64,000 nucleotides of DNA, from positions 75,248,756 to 75,312,755 of the forward strand of contig CM060731.1 of NCBI GenBank assembly GCA_030704615.1. Direction: 5' to 3'. The notes under the pieces are model-generated. The model was not told where the DNA came from. It saw only the letters and a program-made list of their open reading frames with translations, and made no database searches. The number at the start of each line of letters is the position of its first letter. Within the stretch, counting starts at the first letter, position 1. This document shows positions 41,880 through 54,531 of the stretch, one piece after another. This DNA comes from Takakia lepidozioides (taxonomy: Eukaryota > Streptophyta > Takakiopsida > Takakiales > Takakiaceae). The position numbers and the translations under genes were made by a program.

Positions 41880-42890
41880 GCTATGTTCATGTCTCGTGCG
41901 CTCATGAGCATACCCGCCACCAGTTTCTTACTTCTATCACCTCTCTCACCTCCCTCACCCCTCTCACCAGCCTGTCTATTGTCCTGGAGGTTTTACTCCT
42001 CCGCAAGCTCCAGCAGGTTCTGATCTCTTGGGAAGTCGTCAAGTCGCACTACATTGTCGTCCTCTGCTTCTGTCAGCTAAATGAGCCGCCCTTCTGCATA
42101 TCCGAGGTCTGACATCTCCAGCAGCCTCCACCGCATCCGTGTTTTCTGAAACTGCCTGCAAACCCAATATCTCTGCTTCCAGTCTCCCAAGTGGTTTTAC
42201 TGGCTAAGCCATGGGCTCATTTTGCTTCATCAGCTTCCGGACTCTAGGTGGGCTTTTCTGAGGCGATTTCTGAGGTGTTCTATGAGGAGTCGCCTGCCTC
42301 GATGCACTTCCACCTTGCGAGCGCAGCACCCGGGCAGGAGTATCCAAAGTTGTTTGTGTTGGCTCGCCCCCCTGCGATCCCTCCCCAGCTCCCATGTCAA
42401 ACAAACAGGAAAACATGACACACTGCACGCAAAAAAAAAGGTGTAAAAGGAATAGTGCGTACGGAGTGTTTTACATCCGCGAAGCACGAATCTCTCACTG
42501 GTGGGCGATCCGAGTCTCCGGATAACGAGGTCTGCATTTCCTGCATGAGACGGAGCTTAAATCGTTCCCAAAATCCCGCGTCATCCTTCTCTGCGCCGGA
42601 GTCGCCTGACCTTCCACAAACTCTATGCTATCACTATGTTATATAAGGAGAGGAAACGCAGGAGAACGTCACTGCACAAGGGCAAGGAGCGAGAGAGCGA
42701 AGCGGTGGAACATGCAACCACTGTGCACGAGCAGATGCGTAAGCAGCCACGTCTCCCGAAGCGTTGCCACCGTCCACCACTTTCTGCCGTATGGGTGATG
42801 AAGAGATTGTGACCCCTGACACGTTCGCACGGATGAAATCGACTGGAACACGACGCGTGCCTGTTCAAGCCACCAATAGAAGACGCTTTA
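41880..42890. other. No confident gene
   Basis: A minus-strand frame near 42,204-42,395 reads QATPHRTPQKSPQKSPPRVR, a basic SP-rich segment that may be the start of a gene, but no domain follows. GC-rich frames at 42.6-42.9 kb have no recognisable motifs. Confidence 0.35.
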
Positions 42891-44390
42891 TCCGAATTGC
42901 GGCACCGAAATACCGTTCCGTTCACCGGATGCTGTTCCCGGAGCAGCCGACATTGAATGAACTATCCGCACATCATGAAACCCAACCGCCATGAAATTCC
43001 CCTGCCTACCGACATTCAACAGTCAGGTCGGTACATTTCATCAGCGGACGGATGAATTTCGGCGTCGAAATTCATCCTATGCAAGTGCTTTCATACACAA
43101 ACATATGAATTTCGGTGCCGCAATTCATCGCTTCCCCAGTCCTCATCCATCATGAGCAAACCTGTCAGTCGGATATCGGAGCTCGAATTAATTCCGGGAC
43201 AGTGAAGAACGCTGCGCTTAGGCACATTTCATCCATATTTCGGCGCCGAAATTCATTAAGAATATCTCCGTCCGCGCGTAGACAAGGTGAAATCATCCAT
43301 ATTTCGGCGCCGAAATACATCCAGCGCGAAGACTAAATCGGCACCATGCTATGCTTTGCCGCCATCATTGCCCCTCACGGTTGCTGTCCATGCCTGTTGG
43401 ACTTGCCATGTCTGGACTGTTTAGTATAATTTCGGCGCCGAAATTATACTTTATGTGCGGCAACGTCCTGTACGAAAAATGACCACTTAATGGATACTGT
43501 CAGTTTCAAATGAAAACAACGGCTAAAATGCAATTAATTTTCCCCCAACATGAAAAAATAATCCCCTTTCGTCATTGGATAACGGCCTTTTGAAAGACAT
43601 AAGGGGTTGAATGTGCCGATTTCTCCATTTAATGCAGAATATTCGTGTTATCTTTGTTTGAATGGGTTATTTGCAACGAATTTCGGAACCTTACATCATC
43701 CAGAAGCAAGAAGTAAGTGTCGGGTTCGGACAAATTTCGGCGCCGAAATTCATCCGTCGCATAGAAAATGTAATATTGGAGTTACCTTTGTGGACAGTAA
43801 AGATGAATTTCGGCGCCGAAATTCATCCATTTCAAAGAAAAATAAATATTGGAGGGAGGGCATTGGATTAATTTCGGCGCCGAAATCCAGCGCTCAAACC
43901 CTTAAAAGAAATTGGAGGGATGACTTCGGATGAATTTCGGCGCCGAAATTCAGCTGACGCAAGGAAAAAAAATGGAAAGAGGACTTCGGATGAATTTCGG
44001 CGCCGAAATTCATCCAACGTCGTCCCTCCATTATTTTTTTTCCCATGTGAACGATGAATTTCGGCGCCGAAATTCATCCCTACTGTCGATTCAGGATTAC
44101 TCTCATTCGGATGTCGGCACCGAAATCCGGACACGTGGTGAATCATGACTCTAATCACGAACACATTCATCCGTATTTCGGCTCCGAAATTCATCCCTTA
44201 TGTGCAGAAATAATTTCATGAAGAATATGTTCATCCGAATTTCGGCACTGAAATCCATCCGTCGGGTGCTTGCTCAGTTTCATGAGGTGAACAAATTTCG
44301 ATTTCTGTCGCCGGAATTCATACCGTGGCTTCCAAATCTGTTACATGACAGACATGTTCATCCAGATTTCGGTGCCGAAAGCAAGCAGGA
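42891..44390. repeat. Array of long palindromic boxes (GGATGAATTTCGGC mirrored)
   Basis: About 16 copies of a box whose full form is GGATGAATTTCGGC joined to its exact reverse complement (28 bp). Perfect or near-perfect copies lie at 43050, 43802, 43928, 43988 and 44053; degenerate ones at 42891, 43105, 43234, 43298, 43731, 43865, 44109, 44168, 44231, 44290 and 44358. A variant at 43423-43450 is again a perfect 28-bp palindrome with different arms (AGTATAATTTCGGC mirrored). From 43,802 on, spacing is about 56-65 bp, like the 64-bp array at the left edge. Open frames here are repeat translations. Confidence 0.85.
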
Positions 44391-44930
44391 TCCTCAACCT
44401 GATCTCCAATAGAGGGTAAGATGATGGCTATGTACAGAGCTCAAATGGTGTTGTGACAGGCACTTATTGAATAAGAAATGAAGAGAAACAGCAGAAGAGC
44501 ATTCATTTTTACTATAGTAAAAGAGCTCTTTATGATGTTCAATGTTAAGCTCTTGTATAAGATGCAAAAGCTTCATAAGATCAGGGGGCGCACAGCCATA
44601 TGAAAATCAAGCAGCAGGAAAAGGAGGATGATCCAAGGGGCAAACTGAAAAAACCAGAAGCCACGTTTACAAAAAGTACCCAAGGATGGACCTCGCTCTA
44701 GATCTAATCTAAACATTGTGATTTACAAGGGCTACTGCAGGCCACAAGACCTCAGTGGAGACAGTAAAACCTGAGGGATAACAACACTCCTATAGACTAC
44801 ACACAATTACTCCCATGAGGAAACAAAGATTGCATGGAACAACTACAGCCATAGATTGATGGAGGATGCTTCAACCAGAGACAAATGATTGTTCTGTCAT
44901 CCATAGGTAGGCTGACACACTTGCTGAAGG
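44391..44930. other. 3' flank of the AIG1-like gene
   Basis: No coding seen. Likely 3' untranslated and terminator region of the minus-strand AIG1-like gene; no single polyadenylation signal can be picked out confidently. Confidence 0.35.
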
Positions 44931-47859
44931 CTACAAGATGGTGCATTGAGAATTCCTTTTCAACTCCGTGTCAATTTTCTTCTTAAACTCCTCTCTCTCC
45001 TTCTTCGCCTTGGCAAGCTCCTCCCGTAGCCTCTGAATATCTGTATCAGCCTGATCCTTGGCCTGTCGAGCACGTTCCTCGGCTGCCTCACGGGCATTCT
45101 TCTCAGCATTCAACTTCTCCTCTAACTTTTCTGCACTCAACCGCAACTTCTCCTCCACCTACACGCAAGAACAACACTATATCAATTTCAGCTGTCTATA
45201 TCATTAATCTACTTTCTGGCAAGAACAAAGCCTGTGTGTACTCGGTATGGTGATCAGCACACAATCCAGAAATAGTGCCCGAAGCGTGACCATTGGTACA
45301 TACCATGCATGGTATACCACTACCCACCAACAAAATTTCAATTCTTTGTTGATCTGAGTTCTATGTGGAGACTAGCCCAGGAAATGTGCTTAATATGTAG
45401 GCCCTCAGGAAGACCAGAAGCATGCTGAACCAAAAAGATAGACATGCATTATTCAACTGCAAAGGCCTCGACAGGATTGGAATAATAAAGAAGATTACCC
45501 TCGCCACGAATTGATTCAGCTGCTTCTCATACGCCTCAGCCAGCTCTTGCTTTATTTCTTTCAGTTCTTGGAAGTGATATCCACTTGCGCTACTACTACG
45601 CTGGTCTTGCTCTGATCTTTTTGCCAGGTCCTACAACAGCCGTAGAGTGTACAACGCCTCAATAGTAAGCCTTTATGGAAAGCATGAGATACTTGGTGAT
45701 TGCAGTCATAATATCCATTGCCAAGTAACAAGGAGACCCTCTAAATCTAACGAAAGAAACCTCCCAGATGTAGACATAAAGTCCAAAGGTTGGTTGCAAG
45801 GCAACAGGTTTTTTGAAGGAACAGCAGCAGGAAGTAGAAAAAATTAGACCTTGAGAAAGGAAAATGATACTGGCAAGCATAATACCTGTACACAGAAGCT
45901 CATGGCCGAAACAATGTACACTATTCAAATTGGCTGACAATATCCATATGTTGCTGCATAACTGCTCTCCCACTGCCAACAGTGGAAGCAAGAGACGATC
46001 AGAGGGCGAAATGAAAACCTGGGCTTCCTGGAGGAGCTCATTGGAATAGGGGCTGCCACCGTTGGCCAAAAGCATGTCATCAATGACGTTAAGCAAATTC
46101 CCAAGTTGTTTCTCTCTGGTGGATTTGTCTTTGGCCTTGTTATCAAATACCACCTTTCGGTTTCCGCATCGCTGTAAAAACTCCTGCATCTCCAAATAGT
46201 CATAGGATAAGATCTACCAATAGAGTATATGGTCAACATGTAAGCAAAGTTCAGATGGGAAGCGGAAATAATTGGAAATTCCATACAAAGTGAAGGACTG
46301 CCGGAGAGATGTATCAATTCTTTTGTCTTTAAAATCTCCTCTTGAGTACTCCTTGAATTCTAACCCAGTTGTACAGTATATGCGAGTGCAAACTTTGCTG
46401 TAGGGCTCATGCAGAGCTCATAACAATCTGGTTAGAGGGAACTGAATAATATTTGATGGTTGTGCTGCCATTGACTTCATACTAAAAATATTAGGTTTAC
46501 TCCAGCACTGCTGCAGTAGCCTTCTAGCAGGAAAGAGACATGAAAATGCAGCTGCAGTTGCACTTCCTGTCACACAAAACCGAGAGAATGTATTCCTGCC
46601 GTCCCCTGCAAACGTTGGCTTGCCATAGCCTTACGGCTGCTAACCCTGCGGGAAACTAACCCTTCCGCCTTTTGTGGGGTTTGCACCTATCAGGGTTTAG
46701 CTTATTGCCACAGCTCAGCTGCAGGTCTTAACTTGCTTTCCTGCAACTGTCATTAAGGCACTCACAGGCACTTGTGCAAGCAAACTCAACAGCCCCATTG
46801 CAGGGTTATTGATTTTAGATTTTAAAGCCTTACACAGAAATGACATGCCTGGGGAGGTTGGGAGGCTTCTGCCCGTCACTCTGGGTTGTGTGAAGGGCAA
46901 AAAAAACATGGAGAGGGAGAGAGAGAGAGGGAGAGAGAGAGAGTCTCTTACACGTAGAAACTCAGGACAATCTTCTCCAAGGTATTCTTCTATGGTTTGC
47001 TCATTTTCCTCCAGTTCATCGCCCCCAGTAAATACGACCACCATGTAATTAACCACTTTCTCCCCAAATATAATCTGCAAGCTCTCAACAGCAGCAATTT
47101 CTTCTGCAGTGAATCGATTTCTCACAGACAGAACCAACAGCAGCGCATGAACACCGTCCTTTGCAAGATCCAAGCAATTCATGATCTCCTTGCCTATATA
47201 CTCATGTGACATCGAAGGGTCAAACAATCCTGTTCAAAATTCACATAAAGGAACATATTAGGACGCCAGATCTTCACACAAATTCAGACTGTATAGCTTC
47301 GCATCATGTGCCCCGCCATACTAAGAGAGAGGAGGAAATTACGAACCCCCAAGCAGCAGAATCAGGGCCAGGGTCCAGAGCGGCACAAGTCTATCAACGC
47401 CCTCATAAAACATTCCATCATATGATCGAAATCATGACTCTGAGTAGGGGAAGACGATCACAACTTTCCGGGTGTAAGACGTACAAAACATTAGTGTGAA
47501 AAATCAAAACTAGGAACAGATAACGCAAATGGACCCCGGAGATTGGTGAGATTGAACATTGTCATAAAATTTCTGAACAAGGAGAGAATTTGGGCACTGT
47601 ACAGGTTTTCAGGGAGGGTGACATTACCCGGGGTATCAATAACTCGAAGGCAGCGGCCATCGGGGCGGATGATGGATCGAAGCTCGCATGTGCTGGTGAC
47701 GGCGGAGGAGCTTGACCTCGAATTGAATTTCCGTGACCCCAATATGGAATTCCCTGTTGAACTCTTCCCATTCCCAGTGCGCCCCACCAGCACAAGCGTG
47801 GTGGGAACGGTGCTCGCCGCCATCTCCCAGTCTTCATAGTCTGACCCCCCCATGGCCAC
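44931..47859 (-). CDS. AIG1/GIMAP-like GTPase with C-terminal CaaX box
   Basis: Five exons on the minus strand (47859-47628, 47229-46952, 46183-46019, 45630-45499, 45158-44931), all GT-AG and in phase, giving 344 aa. G1/P-loop is GRTGNGKSSTGNSILG. The switch/G3 motif DTPG spans the first splice. The G4-like motif is FTGGDELEENEQTIEEYL. The conserved AIG1 box appears as LQRCGNRKVVFDNKAKD. Then LGNLLNVIDDMLLANGGSPY, a long coiled coil (EKLRLSAEKLEEKLNAEKNA...), and a final CTIL. AIG1 proteins are septin-related GTPases that oligomerise on membranes. The terminal Cys-Thr-Ile-Leu fits a prenylation (geranylgeranyl-type) CaaX signal and would anchor it. Intron 2 contains an AG microsatellite near 46,913-46,943. 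Confidence 0.9.
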
Positions 47860-49158
47860 CCCTCACCAAATCACTCCGAAATCTCCAACCTAACCTTATC
47901 AAGGAAGCCCAATCCTCAATTCTGTGTCGCAAGCTTCGCGCATCAGCAATCTTCGCGCTTTCTTGCACCTATGATCTCAAACGAGCGAAGGACACAGACA
48001 CAGAGGAGAGAGACGGTGGGTGCAACCGGAGGGTCCGGTCGAGAGGCGGTCGGGCCTCCACTTCGGCCAAACGGAGGGCGGTTCGCAGTCGTATCCGATA
48101 ACGTAACGGAGTAGTGATTCGTAACGGAAACCATACTACAGAAAAACATTTTTGGAACCCCGTCCGGCTAGTTACAACTCTTCCCAGCAATACAATAAAA
48201 AACAATCTCGGTTGGTTCCCGCAAGATTGCCTGTCGATTCCGCAGCCGCCGGAATAGGGCGTCGGTACCTTTTTGACCTTTGTATGTTACGCCACGCAGT
48301 TCGCCCGACTGACACTAGCCGGTCATCACCGCTCCTGCTTCACCGGTAATGACCCGTCGCCAGTTGCCCTTATCCTCCCGAGCACGAAAATTTCCGCACG
48401 TGCGCATGCGGCTGCCCGACAGGCAACTGGCGGTGGCCTGTTTTTAATTGTTTATCCCGCAGCATATGAAAATAACAAATTGTCATTTTATTATTTATTA
48501 GTTATTGTTTAATCATAATAATGTTGATAGTATATTTTATATTAATGCGATTATCACTTCATGTCGACCGGAAACGGGCCACGGGCAGTGCCCGCTTTTT
48601 CCTCCTTATAGTTTCCCACGAGGTTATCTTTTCCTCGTCCTTTTTTTCTTTTTCTTTTTTCTAAAAAGAAAAGGCTGGACAGTCCTCTTATTATAGAATT
48701 CGCTCCCAGGTTTCCGTTTCTTAAAAAAAAAACAAAAAGAAAAAATCGGCCCTTCCATCGGCTTTTTCTCTATTAAAAGAAAAAGAAAAACAAGGAAACG
48801 GGCTATAAGAGGTCCGGATGGGATCGTCCTGTTCAACAGAGCCCCCTTCAGCTGACACAGTCTTCGCTGCGGATATCCTGTGGTGTTAGGGTGCTCGAGG
48901 ATTGCAGAATCCACGTGCTGTAGAAGCGATTGAATTCAACACATATATATACGAGATCTTATATGCTAAAGCCTGCGAGATCTTCTATGAGCGTTAGGAA
49001 ACCATTCAGCTTGATGATGGATATAGGGGGCGGAATCCAGTAGTCTAGTCTAGTCTGTGGATTATCAGAGACCATTGTGCAGTTCCGGAGTGGTTCACCT
49101 GCCTGGAGAATCGATCAGGAGCAGGATCGTCTCTGAAGAAGTCCAATAGGATTTCAGA
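47860..49158. promoter_or_regulatory. Divergent intergenic region (AIG1-like / invertase)
   Basis: About 1.3 kb between two outward-reading genes, so it should hold both promoters. It contains T/A homopolymer runs at about 48,640-48,790 that form an imperfect inverted pair (CTTTTTTCTTTTTCTTTTT against AAAAGAAAAAGAAAAACAA), and TATATATATA at about 48,940, a candidate TATA region upstream of the invertase. No coding region seen. Confidence 0.4.
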
Positions 49159-52100
49159 GTGAAATCTGCATCAATGGAGGAAGGCCCACGGGAGGTGGTG
49201 TGTAGCTCCGAGTCCCTGCAAGCACGTCGACCCAACTGTGGTCGACGCTCGACCCGGATATCTCGGATGATATCGACAAGCGTTATGGTAGTGATTGCTG
49301 TGTGCATGGTTATGGTGATGCCTGCTGTGCATGCAGGTGCGAATGAGTTTTTCAAGAGTAGTGTGTCTGGCACTGCCAATGTGGATCCTTCTCAAAGCAG
49401 ATTTTTGAATGAGGATAAAGTCTATGGAGAGTCCAAGTCGATAAAAGCGTTGAAGCAGCCGTTTCGGACTGGCTTTCACTTCCAGCCTCGCAAGAATTGG
49501 ATGAACGGTAAGCTTGACTGCAGATACGAGTGGAGAGAGAATATGATCAATGCTTTTACAATATTAGCTGATGAAGAGATGCAATTGTTTGAGAGGCTAT
49601 CGGCCCAAAATCCATACTTTCACAGAACCATAAGTCCTCGAATGCCTTATGTCTTTGCATCTTCTCGCCTGCTTCTGTCACTTCCATTGCTCCTGCTCAC
49701 CATTTACGCAATCAGGGTCTTTATGTATTTCTCTCTCTTTCTCTCTCTCCCTGGGGATTCTCATTCTAACAGAGCACGTGGGTGATGATGGGTGGGCGGG
49801 CGATGAACCTGCGACGTACTTCAACATGCAGACCCAAATGGTCAGTCTCTCTACCATAACTATATGTTTTATTCAACTTCCATTCGCTTCCTGGGAAATT
49901 AGTTTCAAAGTTCTGAAGAGAGGGGGCACAAGTGTCAAAACCTCACACTTAATGTGTGGCTATTTGCTGCTTGGTCCTTTTCTGAATTGAGAGAGAGAGA
50001 GATATTTTCAGTTACAGCTCAATGTAATCACGGAGGCAATGTCCACTGTGATTGTCTATCAAATGCAAATAACTTCACTTCCTTAGCTGCATGATGAGAG
50101 GTGAAGACAGATCACTTTCATTCTTTCTCTGGCCAGATGTGAGGGTAAGGTTCCATATTTGTGGTGAAGGAATACTATCCAAAAAAGCTTAGTTTAAGGC
50201 CGACAAAGTTTCACAAATGAGAGAACATGTACCAATATCTCTTAACAACATTGAAAGTTGACTTCTTTGCAGGCCCAATGTTTTACAAGGGATACTATCA
50301 CCTCTTTTATCAATACAACCCATATGCAGCAGTGTGGGGCAATATAGTCTGGGGTCACGTGGTCTCAAAGGACCTCCTTCACTGGCGTTATCTGAAGCAG
50401 GCCCTGAAGGGCGACCAGTGGTACGACATAAAGGGTGTCTGGTCAGGCTCAGCCACATTTTTGAAAGATGGGTCGCCAGTGTTGCTGTATACAGGCTGGA
50501 CAAATGCCTCTGCACAAGTCCAGAACATGGCTGTTCCAGCTAACAAATCTGACCCACTACTGAGACATTGGGTTAAGGTTAGTCTTTGATCCATATCATC
50601 CAACACCCATTTGGGGACAGCTCTCTCTCTCTGGGCCTCTTGCGTGCGTGTATACATTTATTTCTTATTTGTGTTGTGTCATTCTCTCTCTTGTGTGCTA
50701 GTATTCTTTCCTGTGACACTATATCACCAAGGGCCAGTTTTGGTGGTCTTCATAGAGTAACAAACATCAGTTATACCTCCTCTGGCCTCTAAGTCTCAGT
50801 TGCTTTTTTGAGACCAGTTAGAATAAACCCGTGGTAATCTGAGACCAAAATTTGCTTTATAAAAAATAGAAAAACCAGATGGAGTCTCACTTCAGCTGGT
50901 CTCAAATAGTGCTCATAATTCCGTATTTACGTTGCCTCCCCATCAAACTCTATTAAGTTTGCAGGCTCTGTCCTCTGTACACATCAAGTACAAAACAAGA
51001 ATAGTTGAAGCAACTTTGAGATCTAGTTTCAGATTTAAACAGCCTGTCAGGTGTGCATTCTCCCTGTATGAATTGTTTATGCCTGCGATGGGGCTCCAGG
51101 TGCTCTCACATGTGAAGGTCAAAGCTTGCATACCTGAATCACAACTTGAATCTTGATAAAGTTGACACAATCATGATTCTAGAATGGTTTGATGGATGAT
51201 ATCTTGTATTGAATTATTTGAGCACATCTTAAGTTGCGAAGTCCTTCTGTGTTTGCTCAGGTTCCGGAGAATCCAATTGCAGTAGCACCCTCTGGATACA
51301 ACAGCAGCGAATTTCGGGACCCCACAACGGCCTGGCAAGGTCCAGATGGGGTATGGAAGATTCTGGTAGGTGCAAACAGGGGTGTTGGTGGGAGCATTGG
51401 AACTGCTCTAGTGTACAAGAGTAAGGATTTTCGCACATGGGATTTGGAGCATCCCTTGCACTCAGTGGCTGGCACTGGAATGTGGGAGTGCCCAGATTTT
51501 TATCCAGTGCCAGTTTCCGGGACGCTGGGCTTGGAATCCTCCGTCCATGGGCCTTCAGTGAAACATGTGCTGAAAATTAGCTCTGATAACAAGAAGCACG
51601 ACTATTACTCTGTGGGAACATACAATGTAGAAACAGACACATACGAGCCGGAAAGTCCGAAACTGGACACTGCAATTGGGCTACGTTATGACTATGGAAA
51701 GTACTATGCCTCCAAAACATTCTTTGATCAGCACATGAAGCGGCGCATTCTGTTGGGGTGGGTTAATGAATCGGACAGTGTGCAAGACGACATCAAGAAG
51801 GACTGGTCATCTGTCCAGGTACGTGGTAATCTAACCATGATTGAAGACACAATAGGTCGATTCTGCTTTTCTATTACATAAAATGTAACCATGTTTTGGA
51901 AGTTTTGACCTTCTAGGCTTTGGAAACTTTGAAAATAGAGGGAATCATGCTTGCTATTCTGACCCAATTCAAGAAAAGAGCTTCTTGAGCCATTATGCTT
52001 TGTCAACTCCCATGTCAACTCTCAGTGGGTTGGACGGGATATATATTCTTTCTAGCACTGGACCATATTTGAAAATCCCAATCCTAATGTTCTCAGGTAT

Positions 52101-54531
52101 TGAATCGCTTATGGGTGGCAGGCAATACCCAGGAAAGTATGGCTCGACAGCAGTACCAGTACTGACCTCATACAGTGGCCGATTGAGGAGGTTGAACGTC
52201 TTCGCACCACCAAAGTCTCTATGGAGAAAGTGAAATTGAACTCCGGGTCAGCGGTGCTACTCAAGCATGTTCATGGTGTTCAGGTAAAGTCTTCATGATC
52301 TCTTTGGCTGTCCCTCTTTATCTCTCTTCTCCCCCCGCCTCCTCCCTTCTGTCTCATTTCAGAGGGCCTTTCTGGCACTCAACAAAGAGTACATGCTGCC
52401 TATCTGAGAACTCACGTGGCCCATCTGTGGCAGCTATGATTGTGAGGATAGTGCATTCTCTGAGGCATCAAGTAATGGGTTGCATCTCAAGGAGGGTCCC
52501 TCTTGAAGTAGTGAAACAGTGTGGTGAGCAGATGAAAATCCAATGCCATTGAGCCTGTGTCTAATGAATCAATGTCAAATATGTTTCTTTTTTGCTGGTC
52601 TACAGCTTGATCTGGAGTTGGTTTTTGACCTCCCGGATGTGAGTCAAGGATCATCGCCGCCAGAATTCATAGCAGAAGAAGGGCAGCTGGCATGTAGCCA
52701 AACTGGAGCAGGAACAAAGGGCCTCTATGGGCCCTTTGGAATTTTAGTGCTGGCAACTGATGACCTGCAGGAGCAGACAGCTGTCTACTTCCACTTAGTC
52801 CACTCTAAAAAAGAGGGCTGGAAAACTCTTGTTTGCAGTGACCAAAGCAGGTATGTATCAATCTCACTGTCTCTGTGCTTTTTCTAGCCAGTCTATCTCG
52901 TCTCTGTCATTGACTGGCCGCTGTCATTCTTCATTTGGTTCCCCACTTTTCCTCTCTATGGTGAAATATCACTCAATTATACACAAGATGAAGCCTGGCT
53001 TGAATCTACTCAGCTTCTCGACAGCTTTTGACAAAGAACTGCAACTGACCTAAAATCTAAAACTGTCCCGCCCTGGGCACTAAATGTAACGTTTATTTGT
53101 ACTTCCACTCGGGTGGGGGGGGCGGGGGCAGGTTCGAGCAATGAGGACATATCTGCTGCAATGTAATGGCTGTTTTTCTGAACAGGGTGCACCATTGACT
53201 GTTTATTTGTACTTCCACTCGGGTGGGGGGGGCGGGGGCAGGTTCGAGCAATGAGGACATATCTGCTGCAATGTAATGGCTGTTTTTCTGAACAGGGTGC
53301 ACCATTGACTGCCGGGTAGTTCAGTGAGCATATGTATGGCAGGCTCTGACATGGGAAGGTGGGCTTGGCCAGGTCCTCGGTGGCATCAGAGTTGGACAAG
53401 ACCACCTATGGCAGCTATGTCCGTGTACATCGACAGGACAACTTCCTTTCTTTGCGCGTCTTGGTAAGGTTTCTCTTATCCAGCATACTTGAAACACAAG
53501 TAGAACCTGCACATTCTAAACTCAGATTTGAGGGGCGAAGGAGCCTATGCCTCACATGGGAAAATTCGAAATAGTTTTGTGCACCTTGAGGAAATGTCGG
53601 CCATTCATGCGCAAGGAAGCAAGAGACTTAGACATTATGTAACTGGTAGTCTTTGGTTGCCGTAACCTTGTGTTACCTGCCCCCACACCGAAGGCTCGCT
53701 CTTAGTAAGGGGAGACCCTCCTCTAATCTTTGAAATCTCCCTCGGAAAGCTCTTAACCAATACAGCCACCAGTCTTGATCTTGCTGGATAAACCTGACTT
53801 AGAGAGTGTAGTGTCCAAAGCCATGTCTGTTACCAGAAAATTGTCCGATGAAAATGAAGTTAGGAAGAAAACTTCCCTGAACCTGTTTCCAGCCTGTGAC
53901 ATGGGGAGGACATCATACATGGGGGAGGACATCATGGATGCGCTCAAGGGTCTATCCCACTCTTGGCACCAGACTAAAATTTAAACTCAGGGCAGGAAGC
54001 CTACCTTTGAACAGTAAACAGAAGCAGAGAGGAAAGGGAGAGTGCAATTGCCCGTTGTGTGGGCAACCTGAAGACAGTATTCATTTTCTGATGTCCGGGA
54101 ACGACTGTTGCTAAGCAATTTTGCACTTTACACGCAGCAGGAAAGATAGTCACAAAGAACGCAACCCATTCTTTCTTGTGAGTTTGTTTTGGGAAAGGTT
54201 AGTCGGGGAGTGAGATGATATCATTCAGATCAAGAACAATCAAGTTCTCGACGCAAACCTGCAGTTCAGAACCAGTAAGACGGACAGGGCTGCAAACATT
54301 GTGAATATATCCTTCTAACTTCAATTCTTTTGCTTGGTGCAGGTGGACCATTCAGTGGTAGAGACCTTTGCTCAAGGGGGTAGAACAGTCATCACTTCAA
54401 GAGTCTATCCAGCGCTTGCGATTGGGAATTCCGCTCGTGTCTTTCTATTCAACAACGGCACTCAAGACATCATCGCGCATAGCGTTACCGTCTGGAATAT
54501 GCGAACTGCGAAAATCACTTCTTTCGCATGA
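49159..54531 (+). CDS. Beta-fructofuranosidase (cell-wall-type invertase), GH32
   Basis: Eight exons: 49159-49507, 49832-49840, 50273-50577, 51261-51818, 52122-52283, 52606-52850, 53373-53463, 54343-54531. All have GT-AG borders and sum to 1908 nt (635 aa). Met at 49159 gives a long leader; the later Met of [20 protein letters not shown] gives a classical signal peptide. The catalytic nucleophile motif NDPNG is built from three exons. Others: [21 protein letters not shown] (transition-state Asp) and [11 protein letters not shown], where the Pro form is typical of cell-wall rather than vacuolar enzymes. The C-terminal beta-sandwich is GH32-like ([20 protein letters not shown]). It cleaves sucrose to glucose and fructose, or related fructans. 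Introns hold a 110-bp duplication and a LINE scrap. Confidence 0.93.
49832..49840 (+). other. 9-nt mini-exon of the invertase
   Basis: ACCCAAATG, preceded by CATGCAG and followed by GTCAGT. Joined to the preceding ...AACG and the following GCCCAATG it encodes N-D-P-N-G-P-M, completing the active-site motif. Plant acid invertases are known for exactly this tiny exon. Confidence 0.9.
53091..53310 (+). repeat. Perfect 110-bp tandem duplication in an invertase intron
   Basis: GTTTATTTGTACTTCCACTC... begins at 53,091 and again at 53,201. The two 110-bp copies appear identical, including the GGGTGGGGGGGGCGGGGGCA run, which points to a recent duplication or an assembly effect. Confidence 0.9.
53640..54115 (+). 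pseudogene. LINE 3'-end fragment in the last invertase intron
   Basis: Plus strand reads [20 protein letters not shown] then [20 protein letters not shown]. This CPLCG--ED--HFL zinc-finger-like tail follows the RT domain in plant non-LTR elements. No RT core is present. The intron still has proper borders, so splicing may be unaffected. Confidence 0.6.

Noticed and set aside
42891-44390. CRISPR-like array of repeats and spacers
   Set aside because: Repeats are degenerate, fully palindromic and lie in plant nuclear sequence with introns and retroelements; no cas genes.
43607-44412. Several ORFs with recurring EFRRRNSS or NFGAEIH words
   Set aside because: Translations of the palindromic box array in different frames.
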